Assembly (NCBI GenBank): GCA_027886175.1
Contig: JAJNNQ010000003.1
Location: forward strand, 3,308,001-3,372,000
Source of the DNA: Phylloscopus collybita
Taxonomy: Eukaryota > Chordata > Aves > Passeriformes > Phylloscopidae
Direction of reading: 5' to 3'
DNA: 64,000 nt
Numbering within the stretch: the stretch's first letter is position 1; the number at the start of each line of letters is the position of its first letter. A program made the translations under genes and the position numbers. Below the pieces are notes generated by a model that was not told where the DNA came from, made no database searches, and saw only the letters and a program-made list of their open reading frames with translations. Below are positions 18,863 through 31,938 of the stretch, piece after piece.

Positions 18863-21800
18863 TGCATGTCTTGCTGCAGGCCTTCAGAATTATGAATGTC
18901 TGGAGAAATGACTTTTATCAGTTCAGTACAAGTCTGCAAGGTGTAAACTTTGGAAAGCTTTTTCTCCTCCATGAATTTAATAGCAGAAATGCTCATTTCA
19001 TGTCAGCACAAAGCTCCTTGAGTGGAACCTGGAGCTCTGGATAAGCCATTTAAAGGCAGTGACAATGGATGGGAGAGGAAAACATCTCAGGATGCTCATC
19101 TGAATCATTGACTGCAAATTCTTCCATTCCATGCAAGAATTCCTTTCTTGATTTCATTTGAAGAACTACAGCTGTAGTCCTCCATGTCCCTCCAAAAAAG
19201 GGGGAAACTTTATCCCTGGATCATCAAAATGGAAGAGACTTCCAAACATTTTTGATCTCTCAGAAGAGCTGGGTTTCTGTGATTTTACATCGTGATTTTG
19301 GCCTTAAGGTGTCTCAATTCTGCTGGGGATGCCAGAGCTCTTTCCCAGATGGAATTCCTGCTGTGCTTTTCACAGCAAACTCCTGACAGGATGCCATAAT
19401 GGAATGTAATCATTGTAAACACTGGTACCCCACAGGTGAACCCTCTTTCCATTTGAAATGCCACAAAAAAATGTACTCCCTGTCTCACAACTACAGAAGA
19501 TGTGTTTAAATCACACCCTTGTTCATGGCTCCACCAGAATTTTAGGGGAGAAATTAGAAGTGTTTGAAAAAAAATGCCTTCATAGTGCAAATGTTGTAGT
19601 CTGGCTGTTGGGTCATTACCAGGCACAGGCAGAAATATCCATCAGGAAGTTGCTGACAGTCCTGCAAATAAAGAAGGAAAGGATTCACCTTGTGACTACA
19701 AAAACATCAACAAAAAAAACCAAGCAAATAGAAACCAGCTGCTGGATTAAGAAGAAAAAACAAAAAGGGGAGAAAATGCTTCCAATTTAGAAGAGCTTCA
19801 CTGGAGTCCTTTTTATTGTCCCAAAAAGCAATAGAAATTAATCATCTCTGCTGGCATGCCAGAGTTAGAGACTGAAACATTGGTCCTGCAAGCAAATACA
19901 AGTGAAGGTCTTGCTGTTAAAAATTCATGTAAAAATCATTCCAGCAGAGGAATAAGATCAGATATTTTCTTGCAGTTCCAGCAAGCTGACAAAGGAAAGA
20001 ATTAGATACCAAGTCACAGCGTGCATGAATTAATCAATATGGATTTCAAATGCATCTCCATGAGAGCTGCAATGAGAGGAGCAGACAATTATTGCATGGG
20101 CAAAACCAAGCTGCTACAGAAACAGAATTCTTATTCTGACATTTAAGTTTCTCATCCTTTTTACCACTTGATGAATAAAAACTGTACTTAGCGATTAATA
20201 ATGAGATTTTAATTTCAGAAATTAAACCTTGTAAGCTTTATATTTCTTCAACCCAGTGATCCTTTTCACCACTCCCAAAAATCATGGGGCCCACATATTC
20301 AAGGGAAAGGGGAATTTATTTAATGCTAATCATTAGTGTGAACTTTGGGTTTTCATCAGTTGCTAAATGGCCTTGGCATTAGAAAATACCACAGTGATAG
20401 CTAATGTCACAGAATATTAACAATTCCATTTTTCTTATCAATTAAGCTGGCCTTACCTACACTTATTATTTATTTGAACAAGAAAAATCTAAACACATCA
20501 TGGATATTACAGTCCAACTACCACAGAGTTCTCTAAATGCTTTTCCTTACCCAGGGCTTTCCACAATTCATCTCTGAAGACCCTAATAAAAACAGGAATT
20601 GTGTAATCAGTAAAAGCAGGAAATTCTTTTCTCTTTTCTTTCTTTCTTTTCTTCTCTTTTTTCTTTTCCTTTTTCTTGTCTTTTTTTTTTCTTTTCCTTT
20701 TTCTTGTCTTTTTTTCCTACAAATGATCTGCCATTTATTCAAACCCATAATTTAAGAAATAGCTCCGTTTTCACATCAGAAAACAGTAGATTTTTTTTTT
20801 TTCATTAAAGGCATTTTGTCAGTAAGAGTAGCATGGAGGGGTGTGGGGAATTTTCTGTCTCCTCTCAGCACCCCTTTGGCAAATGGAAAGCATAAAATGG
20901 CATAAAATAATGGATATCTAAGTGACAGTGAAGATGCTCAAGAAAAGGGGTTCACATGTGCTGTTACAAATGAAAATTCGATACTGGCAAACTCCATCAT
21001 AAAAATAAAATCAAATTCCCTCCAATTCCCTCCTAGCATCCCTGCTGGATGTAATAAATCATTGTTCAGCTTTAAAACAAGTTGAAAAGCAGATTAAGAA
21101 CCTGAAAACTAAAACAGAGATTAACTTAAAGGCAAAATTTATGTTTCCAAGGTGTAACACAAAAATGGAGACATCTGTCAGGGCCCAGCAGTCCTGGGTG
21201 TCCTGGAGTTGGAGGTTCTTCCAATTCTTTGGTTTTTAATTAAATCATGAGAAACAACCATGGACATCCTCACAATTTCTTTGCCAAGCCTTGTATTTTT
21301 TCACTGGCATACAACAAAAGAGAATGGAAAGAAGTAAAATTAGAAAATATGCATTACTTCAGACTTTTTTTCTCTTCTTCCTCCTGAACTTCATTAAGCC
21401 AGGCTCAGCTGGACTGTAATTCCTTTGTCCTGCCACTCCCACAGCTGAAGTGTTTGGCCTTAGCTGAGCTCCTCCTCTTTTTGGGACTCATGGAAAATCT
21501 GATCATTCCATGATTGGGAGAAAAAATGGCTCGAACAGAGGCAAAAAGGTTTGACCAGTAATTGATGATGATGGTGATGAAGGCAATAACTATCAGTAAC
21601 ATTTATTAATGTATTATCAATAACGTAACAAAATAATTCATCAATAGCATTTGATAAATGTGCAGAACCCCCATTTATATTAAAATACCAGTTCTAGTTC
21701 TCTGAGAAATTGCAGAATCTCAGGGAAAAAAAAATCAAGTTGCAGCATGGCCAGGTCCATGCTTAGAGCACTTTTCCAAGAGAGGGACTTTTTGCTTGGT

Positions 21801-23310
21801 GAATTCCCAATTTCCCAAGCTTTATAAAACATGAAAATATTAAGAAATGTTTCTGAGGGCTGGGAATCCAAAGAAAACCCAGGATGTTTCCTGAGCAGCT
21901 TGGAGTGCCAGCCCCTTGCAGATCAGCTGTTGGTGTGGACAGACCGTGGTGCTGCTGACTTCCAGTTCCACTGGGCAGTGCCTTGGATCCGTCACAGATC
22001 AGGAATTCATTGCAAAGCAAACATTTTTAGGACATGGGGGGAAAGTGGAGAATAACTGGCAAAAAAAAAAAAAAATTATTCTGAAACAAAAAAAACAAAC
22101 TGTAGAGGATTTACCATCTGTTTTGTTTTCCATCCAGGTACTTCTGGGCTCTGAACAAGCTTTTGTGCCTTGGAAATTCACCAGTTTTCTGAAAAAAAAA
22201 AAAAAAAATCCCTTGTTGCTATGGAAATACCGTCCCTTCCTGCTGAATCCTTCTTGAAGGTGGAGGACATTGGCAAGACTAAATGTAAACTTTTTGGGTT
22301 TTTTCTTTTAATGATGTGTCAGGCAGAGGCAGCTGGAGCAGGGAGAGTTGCTCACCCCCCAAAAAACACTGGTGGTGTCATCACCTGCATGTGAGGAACA
22401 TGAAGTAGCTGCATGATGGGGTCATTATCCATCCCCAAAACTCATCCAGAGTCCCCTGGAGCTCCTGGCACGGCTGCTGTGGAGAGCAGGGCTGAGCTGA
22501 GGGCTGGCTCCGTGCCCAGAGCTGTGTTTTAATGAAACACGAAGTTGAGAGGGATCAATAACGCTCTCCCCTCCCAAACAGCCCCTTAGAGCGAGCCTTG
22601 GGAAGGTGATGGAGAAGGAAATTAGATGTCTGTGAGAACTGGCAACATTCCTGTCAGGTTCACACCACCGAGGCTGCCTTGTCATTCCGTGGCAAACCTC
22701 AGCAGGGGGATAGGGAACAGAATGAAAGACAGGAGTGTGTGAAAAGAACATGACAGAAAACCTCTCTTTTTTCCCCTTTCCCCTTCCTCCCACTTGTCTT
22801 TTCTCTCTGCCTGCATCCCAGCAGCCCCCAAGTGAAACTCCCCCGGATGTGACCCTCAGGATGAGCAGCCAGAAAGACAGAGCTGGTGATGTTCAAACGC
22901 TTCCCCCCACTCAGAGCCCTCCCATAAACACAGCCTGATGGCTGCTGAGGCCACTATCGACCCTGCAGGAGTAGAGTGGGAAATAAAACGAAGCCACCCC
23001 TTCAGAATTAAGACCTAATCCATCCTCCTGCAGCTCAGGCTTGTGCAGTGATTTATGACGGAATTCCTCCCACCCCTACGATGCACTCACCGTCACAAAC
23101 AGGCTCAGGGACCACTCAAAAAAATTAAAACCCAGCTCAGCATAAGCATGGCAAATCTGTCTGTTAACCTGATGAGTTTCTTCAAAGGGTAATACCCAAT
23201 GAAAGTAATTTCCAAAGCAACACGTGGGAAAAAAAGCAATTTAAAGATGGTGTGCCAGTGAGATCTTGTGGTTCTCTAATAAATTGATGTCAGGAGTTGA
23301 AACATTCACA
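18863..23310. other. Apparently intergenic
   Basis: AT-rich sequence with the pyrimidine tract near 20.6 kb and poly-A runs near 22.06 and 22.19 kb. I see no exon. Confidence 0.5.
20625..20717 (+). repeat. Homopyrimidine CT tract with 28-bp duplication
   Basis: About 90 bases are almost all C and T. CTTTTCCTTTTTCTTGTC occurs at 20663 and again at 20691, so part of the tract is a 28-base tandem duplication. Confidence 0.85.
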
Positions 23311-23835
23311 GAATCCCAGGATGGTTTGGGTTGGGCCATCAAAGATAAAACAGCTCCACCCCTGCCATGGGCAGGGACAAGCTCTACTATCCCAGGCTGC
23401 TCCAAGCTGCATCCAACCTGGCCTTTGACACTTCCAGGGATGGGGCAGCCACAGCTTCTCTGGGCACCCTGTGCCAGTGTCTCACCATCCTCACAGGGAA
23501 GAAATTTTCCCTAATATCCAATCTAACCCTGCTCTCTGTCAGTGGGAAGCTGTTCCCCTGGTCCTATCACTCCAGGCCCTCGTAAATTGTCCTTTTCCAT
23601 TCCTTCCCTCAGCTCCTTTCAGGCACTGAAGGGCTGTGACAAAGTCACCTCAAAGATTGCTCCTCTCCAGGCTGAACAACTCCAGTTCTCCCAGCCTCAG
23701 AGCAGAGCTGCTCATCCCTCTGATCGTCCTGGTGCCTCTTTCCTGTGCTGGGACCCAGGGCTGGAGGCAGCTCTGCAGGTGGGATCTCACCTGAGCAGAG
23801 GGGCAGGATCAGTGTGGGCAGCAGGCTGGAGATGG
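23311..23835 (-). mobile_element. CR1 LINE fragment, about 525 bp
   Basis: On the plus strand it begins at the CR1 3' end complement (AGAATCCCAGGATGGTTTGG) and runs inward through CCAGGCTGCTCCAAGC, TTCTCTGGGCACCCTGTGCC and CTCCTCTCCAGGCTGAACAA to GTGGGATCTCACCTGAGCAG. It is one of the two longest uninterrupted copies in the window. Confidence 0.92.
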
Positions 23836-24366
23836 GGTTTTTAAATCACTTGCACGTTTGGCTGCTTTTATTGAGAACACTCCTGTTTTGAAATGCTCAA
23901 CTATTTGATTCTGATTTTTTATTTGTGAAGCCTGAGCCAAGTGCAGTTCCAGAGCCCTCCCACTGATGTCACCAGCATTACAGCAAAGCTGCTTTGTGCC
24001 ACTCCATCAGCAGTTCAGTTTATCACAGCTGATTTTCCCCTCTCTTCAGCTGCCTCCTCATCTTACTCCGTTCTTCTCAGACTCCTTTTCACAACCTTTC
24101 CAGGATGAATTCATTCAGTGTTTTTGTCCCCCTGCAGGGCGGGCTCTGCTCAGCCCATCTTGTACCAGCAGGCAGCCTGAGCAGAGCCCTCCATGCCAGG
24201 GACACCTGGCAGCACTCACAGCCCTGCTGCTTCCTGCACCTTGTTTGCTCAAATCTTTCTCATGCAACAGCTACAAATCAACTGCCAGAGTGATCAGACT
24301 TGCATCATAAACCTTTGCACAATCAATACTTGAGAAAAGCCAAGTGGTCCCTTGGTAAGTTAATTC

Positions 24367-24391
24367 TTTTTTTTTTTTTTTTTTTTTTTTT
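24367..24391 (+). repeat. Poly(T) run of about 25
   Basis: A homopolymer run in otherwise unremarkable sequence. Confidence 0.85.
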
Positions 24392-24984
24392 GCAAGTTTA
24401 GGAAGGGCTGTGGTAGGAAAGAGTTCAAAGCAGCATTCAGTGTCCTGAATATTTTTTATGCCAAGTGCAAATCTGTGACTGTACATGTTAAGATTGTATT
24501 AGAATGATAAAACCAATTAAAAGAGATTTATTGCCTTTCTAAGGTTCCCTTTTGAGATGGAAGTAGTCCTGCTTTTGAAACGTGAATTCGTCTGTTCCAT
24601 AACTGGTTGCACACATTGAAAAAGTATCACCAAAACCCACAGGATTGCCTTTTGAAGCAATTTTTTATTCTTTCACTGCCTGCCTTACTTGGCTGAAACA
24701 AGTCAGTAGAGAACATTTTTCAGGGAAGGCTGGGAAGAAAATGGAGCTCCCACAAATTTCTGACATGGGGCCAGAATCTGACACCAGAAACCTCTTGTGG
24801 CAGGAACAAATCCTCCCAGGAGTTTCAGTGAGGAGCTCATGGGAACAGTCTGTACACACAGCAACCCTGGGTCCAGATCCTCCCTGCCTGCTCATGCCAG
24901 GCCACAGAACACAGAAAAGTGGGGACCAAGTTGCTTTGGGATGCTCAGGGGAGTTCCCTGTGCAGGCTGGAATTGAACTCAGGC

Positions 24985-25112
24985 CTTTCAATGCTTGACC
25001 ACCCTTTCCATGAAGAAATTCCTCCTGATGTCCATGCTGACCCTCCCCTGCTGCTCGAGGCCGTTTCCTCTTGTCCCATCACTGGTGGCCTGCAGGAAGA
25101 GCCAACCCCCTT
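24985..25112 (-). mobile_element. CR1 LINE fragment (divergent)
   Basis: GAGGCCGTTTCCTCTTGTCC, preceded by ACCACCCTTTCCATGAAGAA and TTCCTCCTGATGTCCATGCT, matches the complement of the CR1 untranslated region upstream of the terminal segment. Neither terminus is present. Confidence 0.75.
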
Positions 25113-27274
25113 TTTTAGAGTTACTTTCTACATTGATTTGTAGCTGTTACTGTGTGAAAAACACTTCAAAATAATAATCTGCTGCAATTTATGGCAGTAG
25201 CAGGAAATCCCTCCCAGAGAACAGCCAGCAGCAGGACAGGAGATATTCACCATCACCTCCAAGCTGCTTTTAAGTGCTTGTCCTTTGTCCCCACTGGACA
25301 CTGGAGCAGCACCAAGGAGGATGCAGAGCCCCATGGGGATCCAGCCCCAGCCCTGGCAGCACAGGGACAGAGCCAGTGCCCCAGCAGGGCCACCCCAGCA
25401 GCAGTGAAAGCACAGCTCTGCTATCACACACTTGGCACTATCACCCTGTTTATTGCACCTTTTCCCTGCCAGATGATTGAAACCAATTAAATTATTGGAA
25501 CCAGGGAAGTGATTTATCTTCAAAGTACTGCTCTTGCCTGAGAAAATTAGATAAAAATACTGACTTTTCTGAAGTTTTATTGCTCCGTGTCTTTACTCAT
25601 GGAAGGAAGTCGCCTATGTCTTTTGGAAGAGTTCTCTCTGACCTGCAGCAGGGCTGGGTGTTAATCTGCCTTCTGATGAAAACTTCTCTATCTGAATGGG
25701 TGCCAGATCTAATCCCATAAAAATCCATGCCAAGAAAAGTTAAAATTCATATTTAGGGCTTTCTTATCAGTATTATTTGGCTTAAGGAGGACATTCCTTT
25801 AAATGCCCCACTCACGAACACAATAAGGGAGTTTCTTTCCTCCTGAGAAAGAAGCTCAGTGATGGTCTCATTTCCCTGATCAAATGTTATAGCCACAAAT
25901 GTTGTATCACTCTTACACACAAAACCAAGCCCATACATTATTTCAATTATTGAGAAATACTCTTGAGAAACACTCTGTAGCAAGTAGAGAGTGGCTCTCG
26001 TGGCAAATGCAAACCTGGATTTTCAATTGTGTAGTGCCTCACTTCAGAATTTCTAAGTCAAGATGACTACAACCCTGGCAAACATTTAAAGAATAAGAAA
26101 CTTTTTTTTTTATTTGATTTGATTTTTTTTCTGGTCCTTGAAAAGCCAAGTCAAACTTTCCTTTAGAAAAGCATTCAGATATTGACTTAGAATTCCACTT
26201 CAAAAGGATCACCAACACCCACACCTCCTTTTCTTCCATTCAAAGAACTGCCACAACATATTTATTTTCTTTCATGGGGATCTTATTTATTGCTGGACAA
26301 GCAGGATACAAAGAAACAGGATCTCTGTAATGCCTTAACCCAGAGTATAAACGTCAATCACATCAGGGAGCTGAAAAAGGGATTTTAAAAGCATCTCAGC
26401 AGCTCTTGGGAGAATCCTGCCCCAAATCCATCCTGCTGTTTATCACCTGCACTGTCCTGAAGGCAGCAGCTGAAAAGGGTTAAAACCAATGGGACTCTTC
26501 CCATTTGCTTTAATGGACTTTGGATCAGTGCCCAAGCACATTAAGTTTCAGAGATAAATATATTTTTAATTCAATCAAGTTTTCCAAAGTTTCTGTCGAG
26601 ATCAATCAGGAACTCAGTGGTCCTGGGGGAAAGAGCCGAGGCCCACACTCAAGCTCTGCCTTCTCCTAAAGCTTAAGCAAGAGTAACCCAGATTTAGGCA
26701 CTGGGAATACCAAACACCCCTTAAAATATCTGACTTGCCTCTGTTAATGGCTGGCTCTGGCTGCTGCTGCAACCCTGTCCCGTGTGAACCCCCATCACTG
26801 ACACATTACCTGCTCCCAAAAGCCTTGGGAAGGATTAACACGCACAACTACCTGGAAAACAGTGTCACACCTCTCCACTGGCCGGTGTTCAAGCTGCTTT
26901 GCCTTGAAAAATAAAGCCTAAAACAAGGACACAGATAAGCTTAACATGAAAACAATTTGATTAATGCACCAAGGGCCACAACAGGCGAGCAGTGAACGCT
27001 GGGCTGTCAGGGCTGCCTTTGGAAGAAATTAATGGAGGGAACAAGGTTTCAGTTTAATGGGATTACGAGACCTTAAGAAATGCTCATTTCTGTCTCAATT
27101 TACCTGACATTTTTGTTTACCTTGCAACCTCTTCTGTAACAGAGTTCAGGGCTCTGCATTTGTAACTAATACCTTACACAGGGTTCGTGATAATCGTGTC
27201 CTGCGTGGCTCCCACAAGGAGTTGCTCTGTCCTGTGCCCCTTTCCTCCCTTCCCAAAGAAAATGAAGTCAGAAG

Positions 27275-27720
27275 TGATGCCTTAGGAAGGCTGACCTGAA
27301 ACAGAGGCTGGGCACAGCTGGAGAATAAAGATATTTATTAAAAGGTTTCCAGGACCCAGACTGGGCATTACAGGAGCCTGACCAAGGCTGCACCCAGGGT
27401 GGGTTGGGAATGGCCACACAAAATGGCCACCTGGTCACAAGATTTTACATTTTTATAAGTTTTGGTCCATTTGCATATTGGGGTTTAATTGTCCAATTAC
27501 AGCTTCAGCTTGTGAGGTTTTATTTTTCTTGTTCCTCCCTTCAGTTCACCATTGTTTGTGCTTTTTGGGCTGAAAGTTGTCCTTGGTCCTCAGCAGGAAA
27601 AGATTTGTTTTGTCTACTTGTTCTGTGAAGAGAGCTTAGTAGCACTTAATGTGAGGCTCAGAACTGCATCCCTAGGCAGCACAGAATCTGAAATTATGAA
27701 AGCTGAAATCTAAGGCATCA
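27275..27720 (-). mobile_element. Solo LTR (copy A)
   Basis: This 446-base element starts TGATGCCTTA and ends TAAGGCATCA on the plus strand, a perfect 10-base terminal inverted repeat. It is flanked by GAAG on both sides, a probable 4-base target duplication. In minus orientation it has a TATA-like TTATAAAAATG near 27456, AATAAA at 27334-27339 and a short U5. It is homologous to 42929-43406. No internal retroviral sequence adjoins it, so it is a recombined solo LTR of an endogenous retrovirus whose class I cannot fix by eye. Confidence 0.88.
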
Positions 27721-29017
27721 GAAGCAGCCTGTGAAATCCCCCTTAGTCAGCACAGGGCTGTGGCTCAGCCCAGCCTTTACCCTGCAAATGCCAACCCATC
27801 CCTCACTCCATCACCGGCTGAACGTGAACAAAAAACAGCTTTAGGCTAAAAGCAATCTAATCTAAACCAGAGAAATATTGTGACATTAAAAGCACTGGAA
27901 ATATATGATAGAACATCTAGAAAGCTTTTAATCTGGATGGGTTGGAGATAAGGCTGTTGTCACTTGCGGGAGGCACGACAAGCTCGGTGTGACTCGGTGA
28001 TGGATGACCCAGCCTGCCAGCACCAGGCCTGCACAAAAACATTATTTGTGGCCTTCTTGCAAACATTCATTGTCACTCTGCCTGTTTTAAATCTGAGCCT
28101 GCTCAGGCTTTAAAGGAAGAGAACGCCATAAATAATGGGTTAGAAACTTCTGAAACCGAGCAAAAAAAAAAAAGCTTTTCTGTGCATGAAGGTGGCACAG
28201 GTGGTTTAAAGTCCAATATATTGCCACCTCCTCGGAGTAGAAGTTGTGGGAGGGTGGGAATCTTCTTTCTTCAAGAGTATAAAGGTTTAATTTTGAGCCC
28301 TGAGGACAGAAACCATCAGGCCTAAGTCCCAGGGCCAGGCAGAGCTGTGTGCCATTTGCACCTCAGCCCTGCACAGCTGATCTGGGGCAGGGGTGCAATG
28401 ATGGCTTTCCATTCCTGCCAGGCACAAAAGGCCATCACTACAGAAGATCAGCCTCTAAAAATTGGCCTCTGCCTGAAACTCCTCAGGTTTGGAATTAAGC
28501 CCAACTGATATGAAGAGGAGAACGTTCAGTGTGAGCATCAGGCAGTCAGAAGGGAGGGTCCCTGTGCTCCTGCAGCAGTGGCAGATAGATCTTTGTGTCA
28601 CCTCCACAACCACCTCCTCCTGCCCTGCAGGGCCCAGCCAAGCCCCCTGTGCTCCCACCCTGCTGCTGCCTCTGCCACTCCAGTTACACACCTGGGGCAG
28701 GAACTGCTCCTTTCATTTCCCTGTGCCCTCAGATTGTTTTAATTATCTGACTCAGAGTTAAAAGTTTCTCAGAGCGAGGATAATTTTTCACCACTTAGAA
28801 AGCATCAAGCATCTACTCTGCATGTAATTGAGGTCCTAAAGTCGTTAAGGCAATAACACAGGAGAGCTGGAAAAAAAAATTATCAGAGAAAATACAGACA
28901 GAAGAGAGAAGGTGCAGCTCTGGGGAAAGGAACAAAAGTGCTTTAAAGTTCTGTTCTTTGAGTCTTTGGCTTAATTAATTAATTCTCCTCAGCTTGCTTT
29001 GCCTCATAGAAACTCCC

Positions 29018-29158
29018 CATGCCTGGAAGTGTCCAGGTTGGACAGGGCTTGGAGCAACCTGGGATGGTGGAAGGTGTCCCTGCCCGTGGCAGGGGTTTGG
29101 AATGAGATGGACTTCCAAGGATCCCTTCCAATCCAAACCATCCCATGATTCCATGGCT
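29018..29158 (+). mobile_element. CR1 LINE 3' fragment
   Basis: The segment contains GTTGGACAGGGCTTGGAGCA, GGTGGAAGGTGTCCCTGCCC and CCCTTCCAATCCAAACCATC and ends ATGATTCCATGG. It is 5'-truncated to about 140 bases. Confidence 0.88.
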
Positions 29159-31089
29159 CTCACATCCATGGCACTGGTGCTAACATGGCTCTGAATTAAT
29201 GAACAGATATCTGACATTACCCATTACCACGTTACTCTGCAAATACATTCTTGCAGGAGGGGATTTTATTTGCTTTGAAGTTTATGTGATACTGGGGAAA
29301 AAAAAAACCAGGCTTTGACCTTGTAAACAACTCTGCACTTAGGATTTATTTTTTTCAAAAGCATATGTAAACCTGAGTAGTCCTCCTGAATTCAGCGTGA
29401 CTCAAAGCTCTGCAGGATTTGGTCTGGCAAATTACACATGCAAATTATTCTACAAGAGGATATTTTGCAGATTGACTTAAACTTGAGGATGAGCCAATAT
29501 AGTAACTATTGCAGTAAGATATGTAAATTGCTTTGAATAAAGCCCATTTTTCTAGCGAGAAAATATTTTCCAGGAGAAATGAGATGACAAACACTCAACA
29601 ACCAGATACTGCAGAGAGCAGCATCTCCTGAGCAAAAGCTGCCTCTGAGGTAGGGAAGCAGCTCATTGTTTTCTTCCTACAATCTGACCTTGCTCCTTAA
29701 TGAATAGCAAAGTTCCTGGCAGAGGAAGAATTAAGGCTGGAGTTTTTAGAGAAAGTACCTCTTAAAACATTTCTGTCAGTTTAGGCGAGCACTGAATCCT
29801 CAATTACTTTCCCCAAATTTATCCAGAACAGGTATTAAGCTGGCAAATGGAGGAAATGAGGTTGTCTACAGAGATTTCTTGCCCTTCAAAGAGGAAATTA
29901 GAGTAAAACAGCACCAGAATAGCGGGGGGGTTTTTCATATTCAAAGACACACAAAATATTTTTTCCTTTTTTTTTTAATTGAAAAGATTCCTTATTACCA
30001 TGATTAATGTTTTGACACCTAATCCAATCAAGCATCCAGCTCAGCTGCTAATTCCATTTGCATGTGGCTTCCCTGATACACAGGGATGGGTTGGTACAAG
30101 TGGGAGATCAGGCTGGGGGTCAGCACCCCCTTACTCTGAATTAATGATATCAAACCTTGGGGACAGCACAATCCTGGGAAGAAAATCCCAGGTTCTTCTC
30201 TGGCCTCACACCTGTGTTTGTTTTTTAGGGTTAGAACAGGAAACTCAGAGGAAATCTTCCATTTGGAAGTGAGTAACTGACAAGTGCCTTGACTGCACTC
30301 AGACTATTTGGTTCAAATCAGATGAGGATTTGCTCGCTCAGGGGTTTAAAACATACCAAGAACATCCCAATGCCTGCAAACCTCAGCTGGATTGCAATCA
30401 GGGAAATTACTCAAACAGCAAGAAAAAAAAAAAAAAAGTATAAAAGTGACCTCCCTGATTTTGGTTCCTTTGATGAAACACCCAGGGCAAGCTGGAGAGA
30501 GGGAATCCTAGTTAGGACCTAAGGGTTGTGTGAGGATGAGATCCTAAGGAATGGCTGAAAATGTTGCTCCTAAGAAAAAAGGGAGCACATTGGAAAAAGA
30601 CCTAATGGCACACAGCAAAGACAATTGGATCTACATTCTGTGTACACACCTTCCTTTGGAGGAGGAGGTTTATTTTTCTGCCAGCTTTGCTTGCTGCTTA
30701 TTTCTTTTTATTTTCCCTCCACACTCGCTGATGGAGTTGCTTCGCTTGTTTTGTTCGGGATCGTGAATTTCTTTTGGGAACAGGCTCCTCTCATCAAATA
30801 TTGCTTTCAAGGCTACAAAACAGGAGTGAATTCCACATCAAAACCAGGGGAACATTTGGTGAGGTGCACTGTGAAAATCAGGCTGCAAGGAAGAACTTAA
30901 AAGGAAGAGCTCAAGCACTGCCCTACTCCAAGAAAAACATTGGATTCTCTGCTTCCACTCCTGCTGAGTGAGATTTTGGGGGATGTTTTCTCCCAGTTAG
31001 GGAACTGAGACTTGTTCAGCCCTACGGGCCACAGTGTATCCATCTCTGCCTCACATCCTTTGAGTTCATGTCTAGCAAATCTGAGGGAA

Positions 31090-31172
31090 CGGAATCATGG
31101 AATTGTTAAGGTTGGAAAATACCTTGGAGGTCATCATGGTCAATAGAGAACCACCCCCATGGTGACCATTAG
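31090..31172 (-). mobile_element. CR1-like fragment (old)
   Basis: AATCATGGAATTGTTAAGGT followed by TGGAAAATACCTTGGAGGTC resembles the complement of another CR1 subfamily's 3' end. Similarity fades after about 80 bases. Confidence 0.6.
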
Positions 31173-31858
31173 ACATGGAGGGGTGCAGATCTCAGGGAGC
31201 AGAATTCCTACAGAGCAGGAATGCAGAGAGGCTGGATGGATGAGGAACAGCCCTTCCTTGGGAATGCACTCATTCCTGGGCAATCTTCACCCAGAGCCAG
31301 CACCTTTTTGGGCAGCAGGATCAAACCAGTCCATCCCAAGGGAGAAATCCCTGGCAATTTGCCTTCACCAATGCTTTTGTAACTGCTGACTCGATTTCAT
31401 TTCTTCCCCACTTAAACCTTCGGACTGAAAATCAGCTGCAGATCCTGAGACATCCAAAGGGAGAGGCCTCCCACCCTGCATGTGCTACCCCTTCCAAAAC
31501 CTTCCCTGTATCAAGCAGAACTTTGCTTTTGACTTTTTCACTGGGGCAGATTAATCCCCTACTCAACTCAGGGAGTCTCAGGGGAGGCTTTTTTCCCCCT
31601 GCTCCTCCTCTAAGTCTCCATTCCTTTAATTTATTAAAACTCCAATCCTGCCATTAAGAACCGAAAAAAAAAAAATCAAATTATCCTCCACTGAAACAAG
31701 AGCTCTAAAACTGTTCCCTGAAGGCCTGCATGACTGAGCAGGTTTAGCCTGCAGCCATTTATTTACATGGATACAGCAGGATGATCTCCAAGGATTCCTC
31801 CAGTCCCGGACAAGATTCCTTCTCCTCACGTGTGCGTCAATCCCCGCTGCTACCGCCG

Positions 31859-31938
31859 GACTAACTCATGAATAAGAATAAATGATATGGTGCTAAAGCC
31901 AGACTAACTCATGAATAAGAATATAAATGATATTCACT
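31859..31938 (+). repeat. 43-bp tandem duplication
   Basis: ACTAACTCATGAATAAGAAT followed by AAATGATAT occurs at 31860 and again at 31903. The second copy has a 2-base insertion. Confidence 0.85.

Larger units (their letters stand above)
23836..27274. other. Apparently intergenic
   Basis: Apart from a poly(T) run and one divergent CR1 piece I see no structure. The open frames here have no recognisable similarity. Confidence 0.5.
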
